Below, one piece after another: positions 1-8,643 of a stretch of DNA of 64,000 nt. The position numbers were made by a program, and so were the translations under genes. Under the pieces are notes generated by a model. The model searched no databases. It worked only from the letters and a program-made list of their open reading frames with translations, and was not told the origin of the DNA. Position 1 is the stretch's first letter. Every line of letters begins with the position of its first letter. The DNA comes from Gemmatimonadota bacterium. GTDB taxonomy: Bacteria; Gemmatimonadota; Gemmatimonadetes; Longimicrobiales; Gaopeijiaceae. The stretch is from contig DQPL01000131.1 in NCBI GenBank assembly GCA_015664885.1, positions 62,001-126,000 of the forward strand, read 5' to 3'.

Positions 1-1
1 A

Positions 2-157
2 ATCATGACGCAGGTCGCCGGATGGGATACCGCCATCCGGTTCGATGCGGTGATTACCGCACTCGTCTTCTCGGCGGCTGTCGGCTTGTTCTTCGGGATC
101 TGGCCAGCCCGACGGGCTTCCATCCTGGACCCGATCGACGCGCTGGGATACGAATAG
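2..157 (+). CDS. C-terminal end of an FtsX/MacB-type ABC transporter permease (partial)
   Basis: The window opens inside a reading frame that gives 51 residues before a TAG stop. It contains one hydrophobic membrane segment ([19 protein letters not shown]) followed by the basic, proline-containing ending [15 protein letters not shown]. That ending is typical of MacB/FtsX-family permeases, where the last transmembrane helix runs into a PA-R-A-s-l-DPI-AL-yE tail. The family sits in the inner membrane and works with an ABC ATPase, commonly in efflux or lipoprotein handling. The N-terminus and any partner ATPase lie upstream of the window, so the substrate cannot be inferred. An unrelated remnant of the same superfamily occurs at 8069-8430. 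Confidence 0.75.
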   Translation: MMTQVAGWDTAIRFDAVITALVFSAAVGLFFGIWPARRASILDPIDALGYE

Positions 158-206
158 GCCGCAACGGTCGACGCCCGCCGCTTTCGCGACGGGCGCGGTA
201 ACAGCT

Positions 207-235
207 CCCCGTCCGCCGCTTCGCGGCAGACGGGG
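207..235 (-). terminator. Hairpin just past the RNase P RNA 3' end (possible terminator)
   Basis: CCCCGTC at 207-213 pairs with GACGGGG at 229-235. After one C/A mismatch, five more G-C pairs close a TTC loop. The hairpin starts two bases beyond the inferred rnpB 3' end, where a terminator would be expected, but there is no T tract on the minus strand. It may be a weak or processing-type terminator. Confidence 0.4.
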
Positions 236-236
236 T

Positions 237-597
<361 letters not shown>

Positions 598-623
598 GAG
601 GAATGCTAATGCGCGGGCACGGG

Positions 624-1031
624 TCAGGTAAGAGCGCGCAACGCGTCGATGGGCTTCTTGGCGGGGATGGGTGACCGCCGGAAGTCCTTCGCATTCCGAG
701 TGACGATGAACTCCGCCCCACACGCACGAGCGGCGGCGACCTGCATCGCGTCCTCGAAGTCCCGCATGGAGAGTGATGTGGCGTACCGCAGCGATTCGGT
801 CTCCGTCGGGGCGACGGTCACGAAATCGGTCAGGCCTTCGATGAAGTCCTTGGCGGCTGCACCGCCTCGCACAGGTCTGACGAAGTAGTAGAAGTTCGAG
901 AGCGTGTGCCAGGCCACAAAGGCGCGCCGAGGCGCATGCTCCAAGTAGTCGAGTAGCTCCGCCGCAGCATCGACGTGCGGAGCACGGTCCAGCGCTACAT
1001 CGATCAGCACATCGGTATCGAGCAGAATCAC
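624..1031 (-). CDS. PIN-domain ribonuclease toxin (VapC-like)
   Basis: This 135-residue protein fits the single-domain PIN family, Mg2+-dependent endoribonucleases usually acting as toxins. The expected acidic residues are visible: MILLDTDVLIDV at the N-terminus, MRDFEDAMQ in the middle, and the final TRNAKDF strand, where the last metal-binding Asp normally lies. The length is right for VapC. Its ATG overlaps the antitoxin stop by four bases (ATGA at 1028-1031), so translation is probably coupled, with the antitoxin made first. Regulation is presumably through the palindromic operator at 1250-1289. The RNA target cannot be read from the sequence. The gene looks intact, unlike the vapC fragment at 12281-12388. 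Confidence 0.85.
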   Translation of the reverse strand: MILLDTDVLIDVALDRAPHVDAAAELLDYLEHAPRRAFVAWHTLSNFYYFVRPVRGGAAAKDFIEGLTDFVTVAPTETESLRYATSLSMRDFEDAMQVAAARACGAEFIVTRNAKDFRRSPIPAKKPIDALRALT

Positions 1032-1249
1032 AAGTACTTCTGCGCGAGTGCCCGGTAGAGTCGGTCGTCCGTGTCGGCGGCCTCGAACCGGCCTCTCCAG
1101 CGCGCCGAAAAGGACGGCGACTCGTCACTCGACATCTCTCGAAGCGAGTCTTCGATGAGCGAGGACAACGACACGCCGCGGCCCCGCGCATACCGCTTCG
1201 CACGGGGAAGCAACTCGGAGTCGACTGTGATGGTGAGTTTCGTTTTCAT
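1028..1249 (-). CDS. Ribbon-helix-helix type antitoxin partner of the PIN toxin
   Basis: This 73-residue protein opens with MKTKLTITVDSELLPRAKRYA followed by RGVSLSSLIEDSLRE. That is one beta strand and two helices of a ribbon-helix-helix fold, as in DUF6364-like and VapB-like antitoxins. The C-terminal half (SARWRGRFEAADTDDRLYRALAQKYL) is the part expected to wrap the toxin active site. Such proteins repress their own operon and neutralise the PIN toxin. The start codon directly abuts a perfect inverted repeat and has no Shine-Dalgarno sequence in front of it, so the message may be leaderless or very short-leadered. Assignment rests on fold pattern and gene order; the exact antitoxin subfamily is not certain. 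Confidence 0.8.
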   Translation of the reverse strand: MKTKLTITVDSELLPRAKRYARGRGVSLSSLIEDSLREMSSDESPSFSARWRGRFEAADTDDRLYRALAQKYL

Positions 1250-1289
1250 GTTATACGTATACGTGTCTTTTCAATAGTATACGTATAAC
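1250..1289 (-). promoter_or_regulatory. Double palindromic operator of the toxin-antitoxin operon
   Basis: GTTATACGTATAC at 1250-1262 is an exact inverted copy of GTATACGTATAAC at 1277-1289. Each arm contains the self-complementary 10-mer TATACGTATA, so the site can be read as two identical dyads with centres 26 bp apart, about 2.5 helical turns. One arm touches the antitoxin ATG. Paired short dyads of this kind are typical binding sites for ribbon-helix-helix antitoxins, so autoregulation is the likely role. The AT-rich arms probably also include promoter -10 sequence. Confidence 0.8.
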
Positions 1290-1345
1290 CTCCCCACCCC
1301 GCCAACCCTCGCTTCCCCCCTACCCCGCCCCTATCCTCCCCCGCC

Positions 1346-2494
1346 ATGAAATCGCCCGAGTACGACCTCGACGCGGTGCGGAGCCAGATCCCGATCCTGC
1401 GCACGCACATCCCGATGAACAACTGCTCGCAGGCGCCGCAGTGCTCGGCCACGCGCGCGGCGGCGGACGCGTACCTGACTTCCTGGAATGAAGCGGGCAT
1501 GGACTGGGATGCGTGGATCGGCGAGGTCGACGCGGCGCGTGCGGAGTTCGCGGCCTTCGTGGGCGCACAGGCTGGCGATGTGGCCATCGCCACGTCGGTT
1601 TCCCAGGCTACCGCGAGCATCGCGAGTGGCCTCGACTTCACCGGCACTCGCCGCGGCGTGGTGGCGAGCGGCGGAGAATTCCCGACCGTGGGGCACGTAT
1701 GGCTCGCCCAGGAACGCTTCGGTGCCGAAGTGAGCTGGGTCCCCGTGCGCGACGGCATGATCCACCTCGAAGACTATGCGTCGGCGATCCGAGAAGAGAC
1801 GCTCGTGGTGTCCGCCTGCCGGGGCTATTACCAGACCGGCTTCAAGCAGGACATCGGGGCCATCGCGGAGCTAGCCCACGAGCATGGTGCACTGCTCTAC
1901 GTGGACGCGTATCAGACGCTGGGCTCCGAAACCTTCGACGCGCCATCGAGCGGTGCCGACTTCGTGGCCTCGGGCTGTCTCAAGTTCCTCATGGGCATCC
2001 CGGGCATCGCCTTCCTTTGGGTCAGACCGGGAATCGCCGAGCGGCTCGAGCCCTCCATCACCGGGTGGTTCGGGCGAGAGAATCCTTACGCGTTCAATGC
2101 CCAGCAGCTCGACTGGGGCGATGGTGCCAGGCGCCTCGACACCGGCACGCCTCCCGTCATGGAGGCGTACATCGCGCGTGCCGGCATGGCGTGGATGCGC
2201 GAACTCGGCCTGGCAGCAATCGCCGACTGGGACGCGCACCTCGGGCTGCACACCGTGCGGGGTGCGCTCGCTCGCGGCCTCGAAGTCCTGGGGCCGATCG
2301 ATGAGCCGCGGGCGCCCATGACCGCGATCGCCTGCACTGACAGCCACGCGGTGGAAGCGGCACTTCGCGAGCGCGGCATCATCGCTTCGGCGCGGGGGCC
2401 CGCCATTCGTCTCGCGCCTCACTTCTACAACACGACCGACGACGTAAATCAGGCACTCGACGCACTCGCGGACGTGATGGAGTCGGCTCCGTGA
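1346..2494 (+). CDS. Class V aminotransferase / cysteine-desulfurase-fold PLP enzyme
   Basis: This 382-residue fold-type I PLP enzyme has the cofactor Asp in LLYVDAYQTLG (D187) and the Schiff-base lysine in the SGCLKF motif (K213). The family includes cysteine desulfurases, kynureninases and several deaminating lyases. The usual active-site cysteine loop of SufS or IscS is not evident, so sulfur transfer is not assured. The stop overlaps the start of a Na+-dependent transporter gene (GTGA), which suggests that the enzyme acts on the imported amino acid. No Shine-Dalgarno motif precedes the ATG; the upstream sequence is pyrimidine-rich. The reaction and substrate cannot be assigned. The 8644-9834 gene has a similar layout. 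Confidence 0.8.
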   Translation: MKSPEYDLDAVRSQIPILRTHIPMNNCSQAPQCSATRAAADAYLTSWNEAGMDWDAWIGEVDAARAEFAAFVGAQAGDVAIATSVSQATASIASGLDFTGTRRGVVASGGEFPTVGHVWLAQERFGAEVSWVPVRDGMIHLEDYASAIREETLVVSACRGYYQTGFKQDIGAIAELAHEHGALLYVDAYQTLGSETFDAPSSGADFVASGCLKFLMGIPGIAFLWVRPGIAERLEPSITGWFGRENPYAFNAQQLDWGDGARRLDTGTPPVMEAYIARAGMAWMRELGLAAIADWDAHLGLHTVRGALARGLEVLGPIDEPRAPMTAIACTDSHAVEAALRERGIIASARGPAIRLAPHFYNTTDDVNQALDALADVMESAP

Positions 2495-3822
2495 GTCAAC
2501 GCGAGACCTTCAGCTCGCGTCTGGGGCTGCTCGCCACCATGGTCGGCCTGGCGGTCGGCCTCGGCAATGTTTGGCGCTTCCCCTACATGGTGGGGCAGTT
2601 CGGCGGCGCGGCATTCATCCTTCTCTACGTGGGCATCGCCGGGCTGATCGGGGTACCGGCGCTGATGGGCGAGTGGTCGCTCGGGCGCCACACACGACGC
2701 GGCACGCTTGGGGCATACGAGCGCGTGGGCGTGCCAGGCGGCCGCGGAGTCGCCTGGCTACTCATCGGCATCGTATGGTTCGCGGTCGCCTACTATACGA
2801 ATGCGATCGGGTGGGTGGTCTATCACGCCCTGGCGGAGCTGCTGGCGCCGTTGGGCCGGCCGATCGACCCGTCGCGGATCCTGCCGCCTGAGACCGGATT
2901 CTCCGGCCAAGCGTTCGGGCTACAGCTCAGCTTCACGGCGCTGGTTCTGCTGGCCGAGGCCGCCATCATCCTGCGAGGGGTGCGCGCCGGCATCGAAACC
3001 GCCTCCAAGATCATCACGCCGGTGCTCTTCGCGGTGCTGCTCATCGTGATCGTGCGCTCGGTCACGTTGCCCGGAGCCAGCGAGGGCATCCGCTGGCTGC
3101 TGGCGTTCGACGCCGCGAGCATCACGCCCACCGTGGCGATCGCCGCCTTGGGCCAGGTCGTCTTTTCGATCGGCCTCGGCGGCACGCTGATGCTCGTCTA
3201 CGGATCGTATCTCGGCGGTGACGCCAACATTCGGTCCGACGCGATTTGGACCGTCTTGGGCGATACCGGCGCCGGACTACTGGCGGGTCTGGCGATCTTC
3301 CCCGCGGTGTTCGCGTTCGGCATGGAGCCGGGTTCGGGCCCGGGGCTGCTGTTCGCGACCCTGCCGCAGATCTTCGCGCAGCTACCGGCGGGGTGGGTCT
3401 TCGGCGCGCTCTTCTTCGGCGGCTTGTCCGGGGCCGCGCTGCTATCGGGCATCGCCGCGTATGAAGTGATCGTCGCCGGCTTCACCGACACGTTCGGCTG
3501 GTCACGCCGCCGGGCCACCTGGACGGTGTACGGCGTCTCGATGCTGCTTGCCATGCCGCCCATGATCAACCTCGAAATCTTCGTGCCCTGGGACCTCACG
3601 TTCGGCTCCGGCGGGCAGACCTTTGGGGCACTCGTCGCAGTGGTGACGGTCGGCTGGGTGATGAGGCGCGCCACGCTTCTGGAGCAGATCGCCGGGGAGG
3701 CACCTTCGCGGACCGACCGTGCGCTCATCCACTGGTTGCGCTGGGTGGTTCCGACCGCCGTGATGGCGGCCGCGTTGTGGTGGCTCCTCACTGACGTGCT
3801 TGGTGCCGCACAGGGCGTATAG
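2491..3822 (+). CDS. Sodium-dependent amino-acid transporter, NSS (neurotransmitter:sodium symporter) family
   Basis: This 443-residue polytopic inner-membrane protein has the hallmark first helix of the NSS family: RLGLLATMVGLAVGLGNVWR followed by FPYMVGQFGGAAF. The unwound GLGNVWRFPY region binds Na+ and substrate in LeuT-type transporters. About 11 to 12 hydrophobic segments can be counted, as in bacterial NSS members. It would import an amino acid or a related amine with Na+. The GTG start overlaps the TGA of the upstream PLP enzyme, so the two are translationally coupled and probably form a two-gene uptake and catabolism unit. The substrate is unknown. The family call is strong. Confidence 0.9.
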   Translation: MSQRETFSSRLGLLATMVGLAVGLGNVWRFPYMVGQFGGAAFILLYVGIAGLIGVPALMGEWSLGRHTRRGTLGAYERVGVPGGRGVAWLLIGIVWFAVAYYTNAIGWVVYHALAELLAPLGRPIDPSRILPPETGFSGQAFGLQLSFTALVLLAEAAIILRGVRAGIETASKIITPVLFAVLLIVIVRSVTLPGASEGIRWLLAFDAASITPTVAIAALGQVVFSIGLGGTLMLVYGSYLGGDANIRSDAIWTVLGDTGAGLLAGLAIFPAVFAFGMEPGSGPGLLFATLPQIFAQLPAGWVFGALFFGGLSGAALLSGIAAYEVIVAGFTDTFGWSRRRATWTVYGVSMLLAMPPMINLEIFVPWDLTFGSGGQTFGALVAVVTVGWVMRRATLLEQIAGEAPSRTDRALIHWLRWVVPTAVMAAALWWLLTDVLGAAQGV

Positions 3823-3918
3823 CCCCGATGCGGACGGATGCCCCGCCGCTCACATACCGAGACACCCGCCGGGCGGCACACTAAGTTCCCTGACTCGAGC
3901 ACTCCCTGGAGACACTCC

Positions 3919-4455
3919 ATGCACCGTAGTTCCTTCCTCGTCGTCACTTCGCTGCTTCTGCTTGCGCCCATCGCGGCAGAGGCTCAGGCAGAGCCGATCG
4001 TCATCTATGTCGTTCGACACGCCGAGCGCGCCGACGACGGTCCTAATTCCGGATTCACTGGCGATACCAGCGATCCTCCGCTTTCGGAGTCCGGCTGGGC
4101 GCGCGCGCGGCTCATCGCGGAGATGCTCGACGATGCCGGCGTGACCCACGTGCATTCCACGGACTACGTGCGCACCCGGACAACCGGCGAGCCGACGGCT
4201 GAGGCCGAGGGGGTCGAGATCGAGTCGTATGATCCGCGCGACCTGCGCGGCTTCGCAGCCCGGCTCAAGACGATGCCCGGCAGACATCTCGTGCTAGGCC
4301 ACAGCAATACCACCCCGCAACTCGTCGAGGCGCTGGGTGGGGACCCCGTCGCCGCAATCGAACCGATGGAATACGATCGCTTCTACATCGTTACGGTCGC
4401 CGGCGGCATGGTGAGCACGGTCATGCTGCGTTACGGGGAGCCGTTCGAAGGCTAG
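3919..4455 (+). CDS. Secreted histidine-phosphatase-family protein
   Basis: The 178-residue product starts with a clear signal peptide (MHRSSFLVVTSLLLLAPIAA, then EAQA). The phosphatase signature follows immediately: VVRHAERAD corresponds to the RHG/RHA catalytic motif whose His is phosphorylated, and LVLGHSNTT carries the second catalytic His. It therefore belongs to branch 1 of the histidine phosphatase superfamily (SixA/phosphoglycerate-mutase fold), acting in the periplasm. The physiological substrate is unknown. The start at 3919 was preferred over an upstream ATG because CTGGAG lies 7 nt before it and the signal peptide begins there. Intact. Confidence 0.85.
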   Translation: MHRSSFLVVTSLLLLAPIAAEAQAEPIVIYVVRHAERADDGPNSGFTGDTSDPPLSESGWARARLIAEMLDDAGVTHVHSTDYVRTRTTGEPTAEAEGVEIESYDPRDLRGFAARLKTMPGRHLVLGHSNTTPQLVEALGGDPVAAIEPMEYDRFYIVTVAGGMVSTVMLRYGEPFEG

Positions 4456-4485
4456 GCGGCGGAACGCTAGCCGGCCCCAAGAGCT

Positions 4486-5325
4486 CTAGAAACGTGTCCC
4501 GAAGAGCACGCTGAGCCCAAAGTCCGGGCTGAAGGACGTCCAGCCTCGCGCACCGGTGATCTTGATCCATCGATCGCCACCGATCAACGCGCCCACCCTC
4601 ACTTCCCCGATGTTTTCGTTACCGCGTCGATCACGGCTCGATCTAGGATCATGCTGTCCAGTCAGCTCGACTAGGGGCCTCACGAGCCCGCCTTCATACA
4701 TGAAGGATGCGGCGAACAGGATGGGGTCGACCTGCTCGTGACGTACCTCGCGCGTGCCGTTGACCCCGGCGCCACCTTCGATCGAGACGGCCATCGGACC
4801 TTCATGGAAGTGCACACCTAGTGTGGCGAAGAAGTCCGCCTGGTCACGGCCCAAGCCTTCACGATTGTCGGTCGTGGGCAGCCGCGTGCCAAAGCGAAAC
4901 GCCACGCCGACTCTGGCCTCCTCGGCGGTCAGACGGATAATTGTCGAGACCCTGATGTCCCCAGCGTCGCGTCGCGTCGTGCCGTCAGGAGGTCGGGCAT
5001 CACCGTATGGCTCCGCAAAGACATGCTGGTCGTCGAAGAGGCGAAAGAGTGTACCCCCCAGGCGTACCGCTACGCGCTCGTACGCCCACGTGACCTGGAA
5101 CGCGCCGAGCTCAGCCAGACGTCCCTCGACGCCGGCGAGCGAGACTCGCTGACCCGTGTAGAAGCCCGCACCGACGACGAATGTGCCGCCCGGTTGCTCG
5201 AAGGTCGGCCAGCCCATGGGGTCGAGTGGGCGCAGCTGCGCTGCACCCGGTCTTGGCAAGCAGCCGAAAACCAAGAGCGCGAGCACGCCTGAAAACAGTG
5301 CGGAAAGAGGAAGATTCCGGGGCAT
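4486..5325 (-). CDS. Secreted outer-membrane beta-barrel-like protein, function unknown
   Basis: The 279-residue protein has a signal peptide (SALFSGVLALLVFGCLPRPGAAQ). The FGC-containing segment could be a lipobox, but AAQ reads better as a signal peptidase I site. The mature part alternates polar and hydrophobic residues in short strands such as AFQVTWAYERVAVRLGGTLF and DIRVSTIIRLTAEEARVGVA. It ends in the phenylalanine expected of the outer-membrane beta signal (LSVLFGTRF). This fits a small barrel, perhaps 8-12 strands, of the transporter-like MetA-pathway/DUF3187 type, though no named family is certain. It converges with the phosphatase gene, 30 bp apart. The ATG at 5325 was chosen because the signal peptide begins there; no good Shine-Dalgarno sequence is visible. 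Confidence 0.6.
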   Translation of the reverse strand: MPRNLPLSALFSGVLALLVFGCLPRPGAAQLRPLDPMGWPTFEQPGGTFVVGAGFYTGQRVSLAGVEGRLAELGAFQVTWAYERVAVRLGGTLFRLFDDQHVFAEPYGDARPPDGTTRRDAGDIRVSTIIRLTAEEARVGVAFRFGTRLPTTDNREGLGRDQADFFATLGVHFHEGPMAVSIEGGAGVNGTREVRHEQVDPILFAASFMYEGGLVRPLVELTGQHDPRSSRDRRGNENIGEVRVGALIGGDRWIKITGARGWTSFSPDFGLSVLFGTRF

Positions 5326-5491
5326 GGCGGAGCAATATGGACGCAGCGCAGGGGCTCCGTAAGGTGCGAGGGCTCTACTCGTCGTTGGGGAAGGGGCTGA
5401 TCGCGGGCTCCGGCGAATGCAGTCCACTAGCGGGGTCCGTGCGACACAACGAGGTTGTCTCGACTCAGTTCCCGCAGACCGGACCCGACGT

Positions 5492-7408
5492 ATGGCCTAC
5501 CGTTCAGCCGCAGCACTGCACACCTTACTCCTGCTCCCGCTCGCCCTAGCCGCCCAAAACGCCGGCGAGTGGCGCACATACGGCAACGACGGAGCCTACA
5601 CGCACTACACGCCCCTCGATCAGATCGACGCGTCCAACGTCGCGGACCTCGAGATCGTGTGGCGCTGGAACGGGCGCAACTACGGGCCGAACCCGTTCAC
5701 CCAGACGGAAACGACCCCGTTGATGATCGACGGGATCCTGTACGCGACCGCCGGCATGACGCGCACGGTCATCGCGATCGACCCGGGCACCGGCGAGACG
5801 CTCTGGACCTGGCGCATGGACGAAGAAGACCGCATGGGGAACGCGCCCCGGGCGAACTCCGGCCGCGGCGTATCGTATTGGGAGGACGCAGCGGGCAACG
5901 GGCGTATCGTGGTGGTTACCCCGGGTTACCACATGGCAGCGCTCGACGCCAAGACCGGCTACCCCATCGAGACCTTCGGCGAGCACGGTATCGTCGATCT
6001 CATGGCAGGGCACCGCTCGCGGGACGGGATCGACATGGTCGGTTCCATCGGGGCCAGTTCTCCGGCATCCGTGGTAGGCGACGTCATCGTCGTCGGATCG
6101 GCGCACCACGTCGGCATGCGGCCACCTTCCAAGACGAACACACCTGGCGACATCCGAGGGTTCGACGCGGCGACCGGCGAGTTGATCTGGACCTTCAAGA
6201 CGATCCCTGAACCCGGAGAGCTCGGGGTCGATACTTGGGAGAACGACTCGTGGTCGTACACCGGCAACGCCGCCGCATGGGCGGGGATCTCGTATGACAC
6301 CGAGACCGGCATCGTCTACGTGCCCACCGAAGCCGCCACTGGTGACTGGTACGGCGGTCACCGACACGGCATCAACCTCTTCTCCACGAGCCTCGTCGCC
6401 TTGGACTCCAAGACGGGCGAGCGCGTGTGGCACTTCCAAACGATCCATCACGACATCTGGGACTGGGACAACCCGGCCCCGCCGGTGCTCGCCGACCTCA
6501 CTATCGACGGTGCCGAGCGCAAGATCGTGGCCATGATCACCAAGCAGGGCTTCGTCTTCGTCTTCGACCGGCTCACCGGAGAACCCATCTGGCCGATCGA
6601 GGAGCGCGCCGTCCCGGCGTCCGACGTAGAGGGCGAGTGGACGTCACCGACGCAGCCTTTCCCGACCAAGCCGGCGCCGTTCGATCGACAGGGCTTCAGC
6701 GAGGACGACCTCATCGACTTCACGCCCGAGATCAAGGCGCGGGCCATGGAGGTCGCCAGCGCCTACCGCATGGGCCCGATCTACACGCCCCCGTCCCTCA
6801 ACAACGACCCGGACGGCACTCGGGGAACCCTGTCGTTGCCGAGCTCGACGGGCGGAGCGAACTGGGAGGGAGGCGTCCTGGACCCCGAGACGGGATTCCT
6901 CTACATAGGCTCTGCGACGAATCCGTCGGTGCTCGCGCTCGTCCCGGGCGGAGACCGCTCCGACATGGATTACATCGCCGGCGGCGGAAGAGCTTCGCTA
7001 GCTCCGGGCGTGTCGATCGTGAAGCCCCCGTGGGGACGCATCACCGCGATCGATCTGACCACCGGCGAACACGCCTGGATGATGGCCAACGGAGACACGC
7101 GGCCGAGCGTGGCGGAGCGCCTCGAGCTGGATCTCGCGGACCTGCCCAGGACCGGGAAGTCGTCGCGCGCGGGCCTCATGGTGACCAAGACGCTGCTCTT
7201 TGCCGGGGAGGGCCGGTCCGGCGACCCGATCTTCCGCGCCCACGACAAGGCGACCGGTGAGATCATCGCCAGGCTCGAGCTGCCCAACACGCAGGGGGGT
7301 CTGCCCATGTCTTACATGCACGAGGGCAGACAGTACGTGTTGATCGCCGTCGGCGGCGGCGGGCAGCCTGCAGAGATCGTGGCGTTCGCGCTGCCCGCTG
7401 GTGAATGA
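5492..7408 (+). CDS. PQQ-dependent (quinoprotein) dehydrogenase
   Basis: This 638-residue periplasmic enzyme has an N-terminal signal peptide (AALHTLLLLPLALAAQ) followed by an eight-bladed quinoprotein propeller. Tryptophan-docking repeats such as AIDPGTGETLWTWRM and GFDAATGELIWTFKT recur along the protein. Such enzymes oxidise alcohols or sugars with PQQ and a Ca2+ or lanthanide ion. No CxxCH motif is present, so it lacks a built-in haem and needs an external electron acceptor. The overlapping downstream blue-copper lipoprotein (ATGA at 7405-7408) is the obvious candidate. A paralogue at 47773-49875 shares the [14 protein letters not shown] and [14 protein letters not shown] blocks. The start was set at the signal peptide; substrate unknown. 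Confidence 0.9.
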   Translation: MAYRSAAALHTLLLLPLALAAQNAGEWRTYGNDGAYTHYTPLDQIDASNVADLEIVWRWNGRNYGPNPFTQTETTPLMIDGILYATAGMTRTVIAIDPGTGETLWTWRMDEEDRMGNAPRANSGRGVSYWEDAAGNGRIVVVTPGYHMAALDAKTGYPIETFGEHGIVDLMAGHRSRDGIDMVGSIGASSPASVVGDVIVVGSAHHVGMRPPSKTNTPGDIRGFDAATGELIWTFKTIPEPGELGVDTWENDSWSYTGNAAAWAGISYDTETGIVYVPTEAATGDWYGGHRHGINLFSTSLVALDSKTGERVWHFQTIHHDIWDWDNPAPPVLADLTIDGAERKIVAMITKQGFVFVFDRLTGEPIWPIEERAVPASDVEGEWTSPTQPFPTKPAPFDRQGFSEDDLIDFTPEIKARAMEVASAYRMGPIYTPPSLNNDPDGTRGTLSLPSSTGGANWEGGVLDPETGFLYIGSATNPSVLALVPGGDRSDMDYIAGGGRASLAPGVSIVKPPWGRITAIDLTTGEHAWMMANGDTRPSVAERLELDLADLPRTGKSSRAGLMVTKTLLFAGEGRSGDPIFRAHDKATGEIIARLELPNTQGGLPMSYMHEGRQYVLIAVGGGGQPAEIVAFALPAGE

Positions 7409-8037
7409 AGCGTACTACCCGCTTCGCGCTCGGGCTCAGCGCTGCCGTCCTCTTCAGTAGCTGCGCCGACGCGGAGCCCGAGGCACAGGCGCCCGAGCCG
7501 GTCGCGACGCCTGAGGGCGTGTTTGGCCAAGCACCTGCAGCGATGGGGGGGATCCCGTCCGTGATCACGCTCGAGCCCCTCGGTCCCGTGCCATCGAGCG
7601 AGCAAGACGTGCCCACCGAGGCGCTCATGGATCAACTCGCGTTAGCGTTTTCGCCGGCGCACCTGCTCGTGCGCCAGGGTACGACGGTCCGGTTTCAGAA
7701 CAGCGAAGTCGTCGCGCACAACGTGCATGTGAGCGCCATGGCCGGCGACTCCACGGTGTTCAATGAGGACACGCTGCTCGGTCAGTTTATGAGCTTCCGA
7801 TTCGACGTAGAAGGCGGCTACGACGTGAAGTGCGACGTGCACCCGGGCATGACCGCGTTCATCTTCGTTACCTCGGCGCCGCATGCGGTCTTGGCCGGGA
7901 TAGAAGGTGGCTTCGAGCTCCCGGATGTCCCCGCGGGCGAGTATTCGCTCGAGCTATGGACCGTCGAAGAGGCCGCGCGCAGCGAGCAGGTGATCGTGGT
8001 GACGGACGGGGAGGGCACCGAGGTCACGCTGCGCTAG
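7405..8037 (+). CDS. Cupredoxin-like lipoprotein, probable electron acceptor of the PQQ dehydrogenase
   Basis: This 210-residue lipoprotein has a signal peptide ending in a lipobox-like LFSSC (C20). The central domain has the type 1 copper ligand set of plastocyanin-like proteins: H105 in EVVAHNVHV, then C143, H146 and M149 in KCDVHPGM. A C-terminal segment (about 165-210) resembles a carboxypeptidase-regulatory-like beta sandwich (FELPDVPAGEYSLELW). The start overlaps the dehydrogenase stop by four bases, so the proteins are made together. By inference it carries electrons from reduced PQQ towards the respiratory chain while anchored to a membrane. The copper site is read directly; the electron-transfer role is inferred from context. 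Confidence 0.8.
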   Translation: MKRTTRFALGLSAAVLFSSCADAEPEAQAPEPVATPEGVFGQAPAAMGGIPSVITLEPLGPVPSSEQDVPTEALMDQLALAFSPAHLLVRQGTTVRFQNSEVVAHNVHVSAMAGDSTVFNEDTLLGQFMSFRFDVEGGYDVKCDVHPGMTAFIFVTSAPHAVLAGIEGGFELPDVPAGEYSLELWTVEEAARSEQVIVVTDGEGTEVTLR

Positions 8038-8068
8038 TCTGGTGGCGTGCCGCTTCTCTCGGTCGGCA

Positions 8069-8430
8069 TCACTCTTCTCGAAGCAGCTCCGCGGGTCCAA
8101 GCTGCAACGCCTTGCGGGCCGGGGCCCAGGTCGCGGCCACCGCGCTGGACACCAGAATAGCGGCCACCGACAGGAGCGTGACTGGATCGTACGCAGGCAG
8201 TCCGTGCAGCAGGCCCCTCACGATCGATCCAACACCCACTGCCGCGATCAACCCCAGCGAGGCCCCCACCGCCGACGTGCGTAAACCCCACCAAGCCACC
8301 TCACGCCGTACGTTAGCATCGCTCGCCCCGATGGCGCGCCTGATCGCCATCTCCTTCAACATGTGGGTCGCGTCGTAGGAGACGGTGCCGAAGAGTCCGG
8401 TGAGCGCGAGCAGCAGACCGGCCCGACGGG
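8069..8430 (-). pseudogene. Remnant of an FtsX/ADOP-type permease, C-terminal part only
   Basis: The minus strand reads LLLALTGLFGTVSYDATHML, then KEMAIRRAIGASDANVRREV, then two further hydrophobic segments and ATWAPARKALQLGPAELLREE. This is the final FtsX domain of an Acidobacteria-type duplicated orphan permease or MacB relative. A full protein would have about 800 residues; only about 120 remain. Homology stops abruptly near 8425-8435, exactly where a sigma-factor fragment begins on the opposite strand. There is no partner ATPase. It is best read as decayed DNA left by recombination. Confidence 0.7.
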
Positions 8431-8633
8431 ATCTGGCCGACACCACAACCGATCGGCTGGCGGTGGCCAAGCTCTTGAGTAGGCTTGGGGCGCTCGACCG
8501 CAGCATCCTCGAATTGCGCTACGTGGACGTCCGTACATCCATGGACATCGGCCACGAGCTGGACATGGCGCCCTCGTCGGTGCGAAGCCGGATGACGCGA
8601 GTGCGTGGCGACTTTGCGGCCCTGGAGGCCTGA
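8430..8633 (+). pseudogene. Remnant of an RNA polymerase sigma-70 factor, region 4 only
   Basis: The plus strand reads DRLAVAKLLSRLGALDRSIL, ELRYVDVRTSMDIGHELDMA and PSSVRSRMTRVRGDFAALEA before a TGA. This is the helix-turn-helix region 4 of an ECF-like or sigma-70-like factor, which contacts the -35 element. Regions 2 and 3 are absent, and no start codon with a ribosome-binding site precedes the homologous part. The open frame continues upstream only into sequence antisense to the permease remnant. Both fragments therefore end at one junction near 8430. A short functional DNA-binding protein cannot be excluded, but a truncated pseudogene is more likely. Confidence 0.6.
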
Positions 8634-8643
8634 GTCTCGCCAG

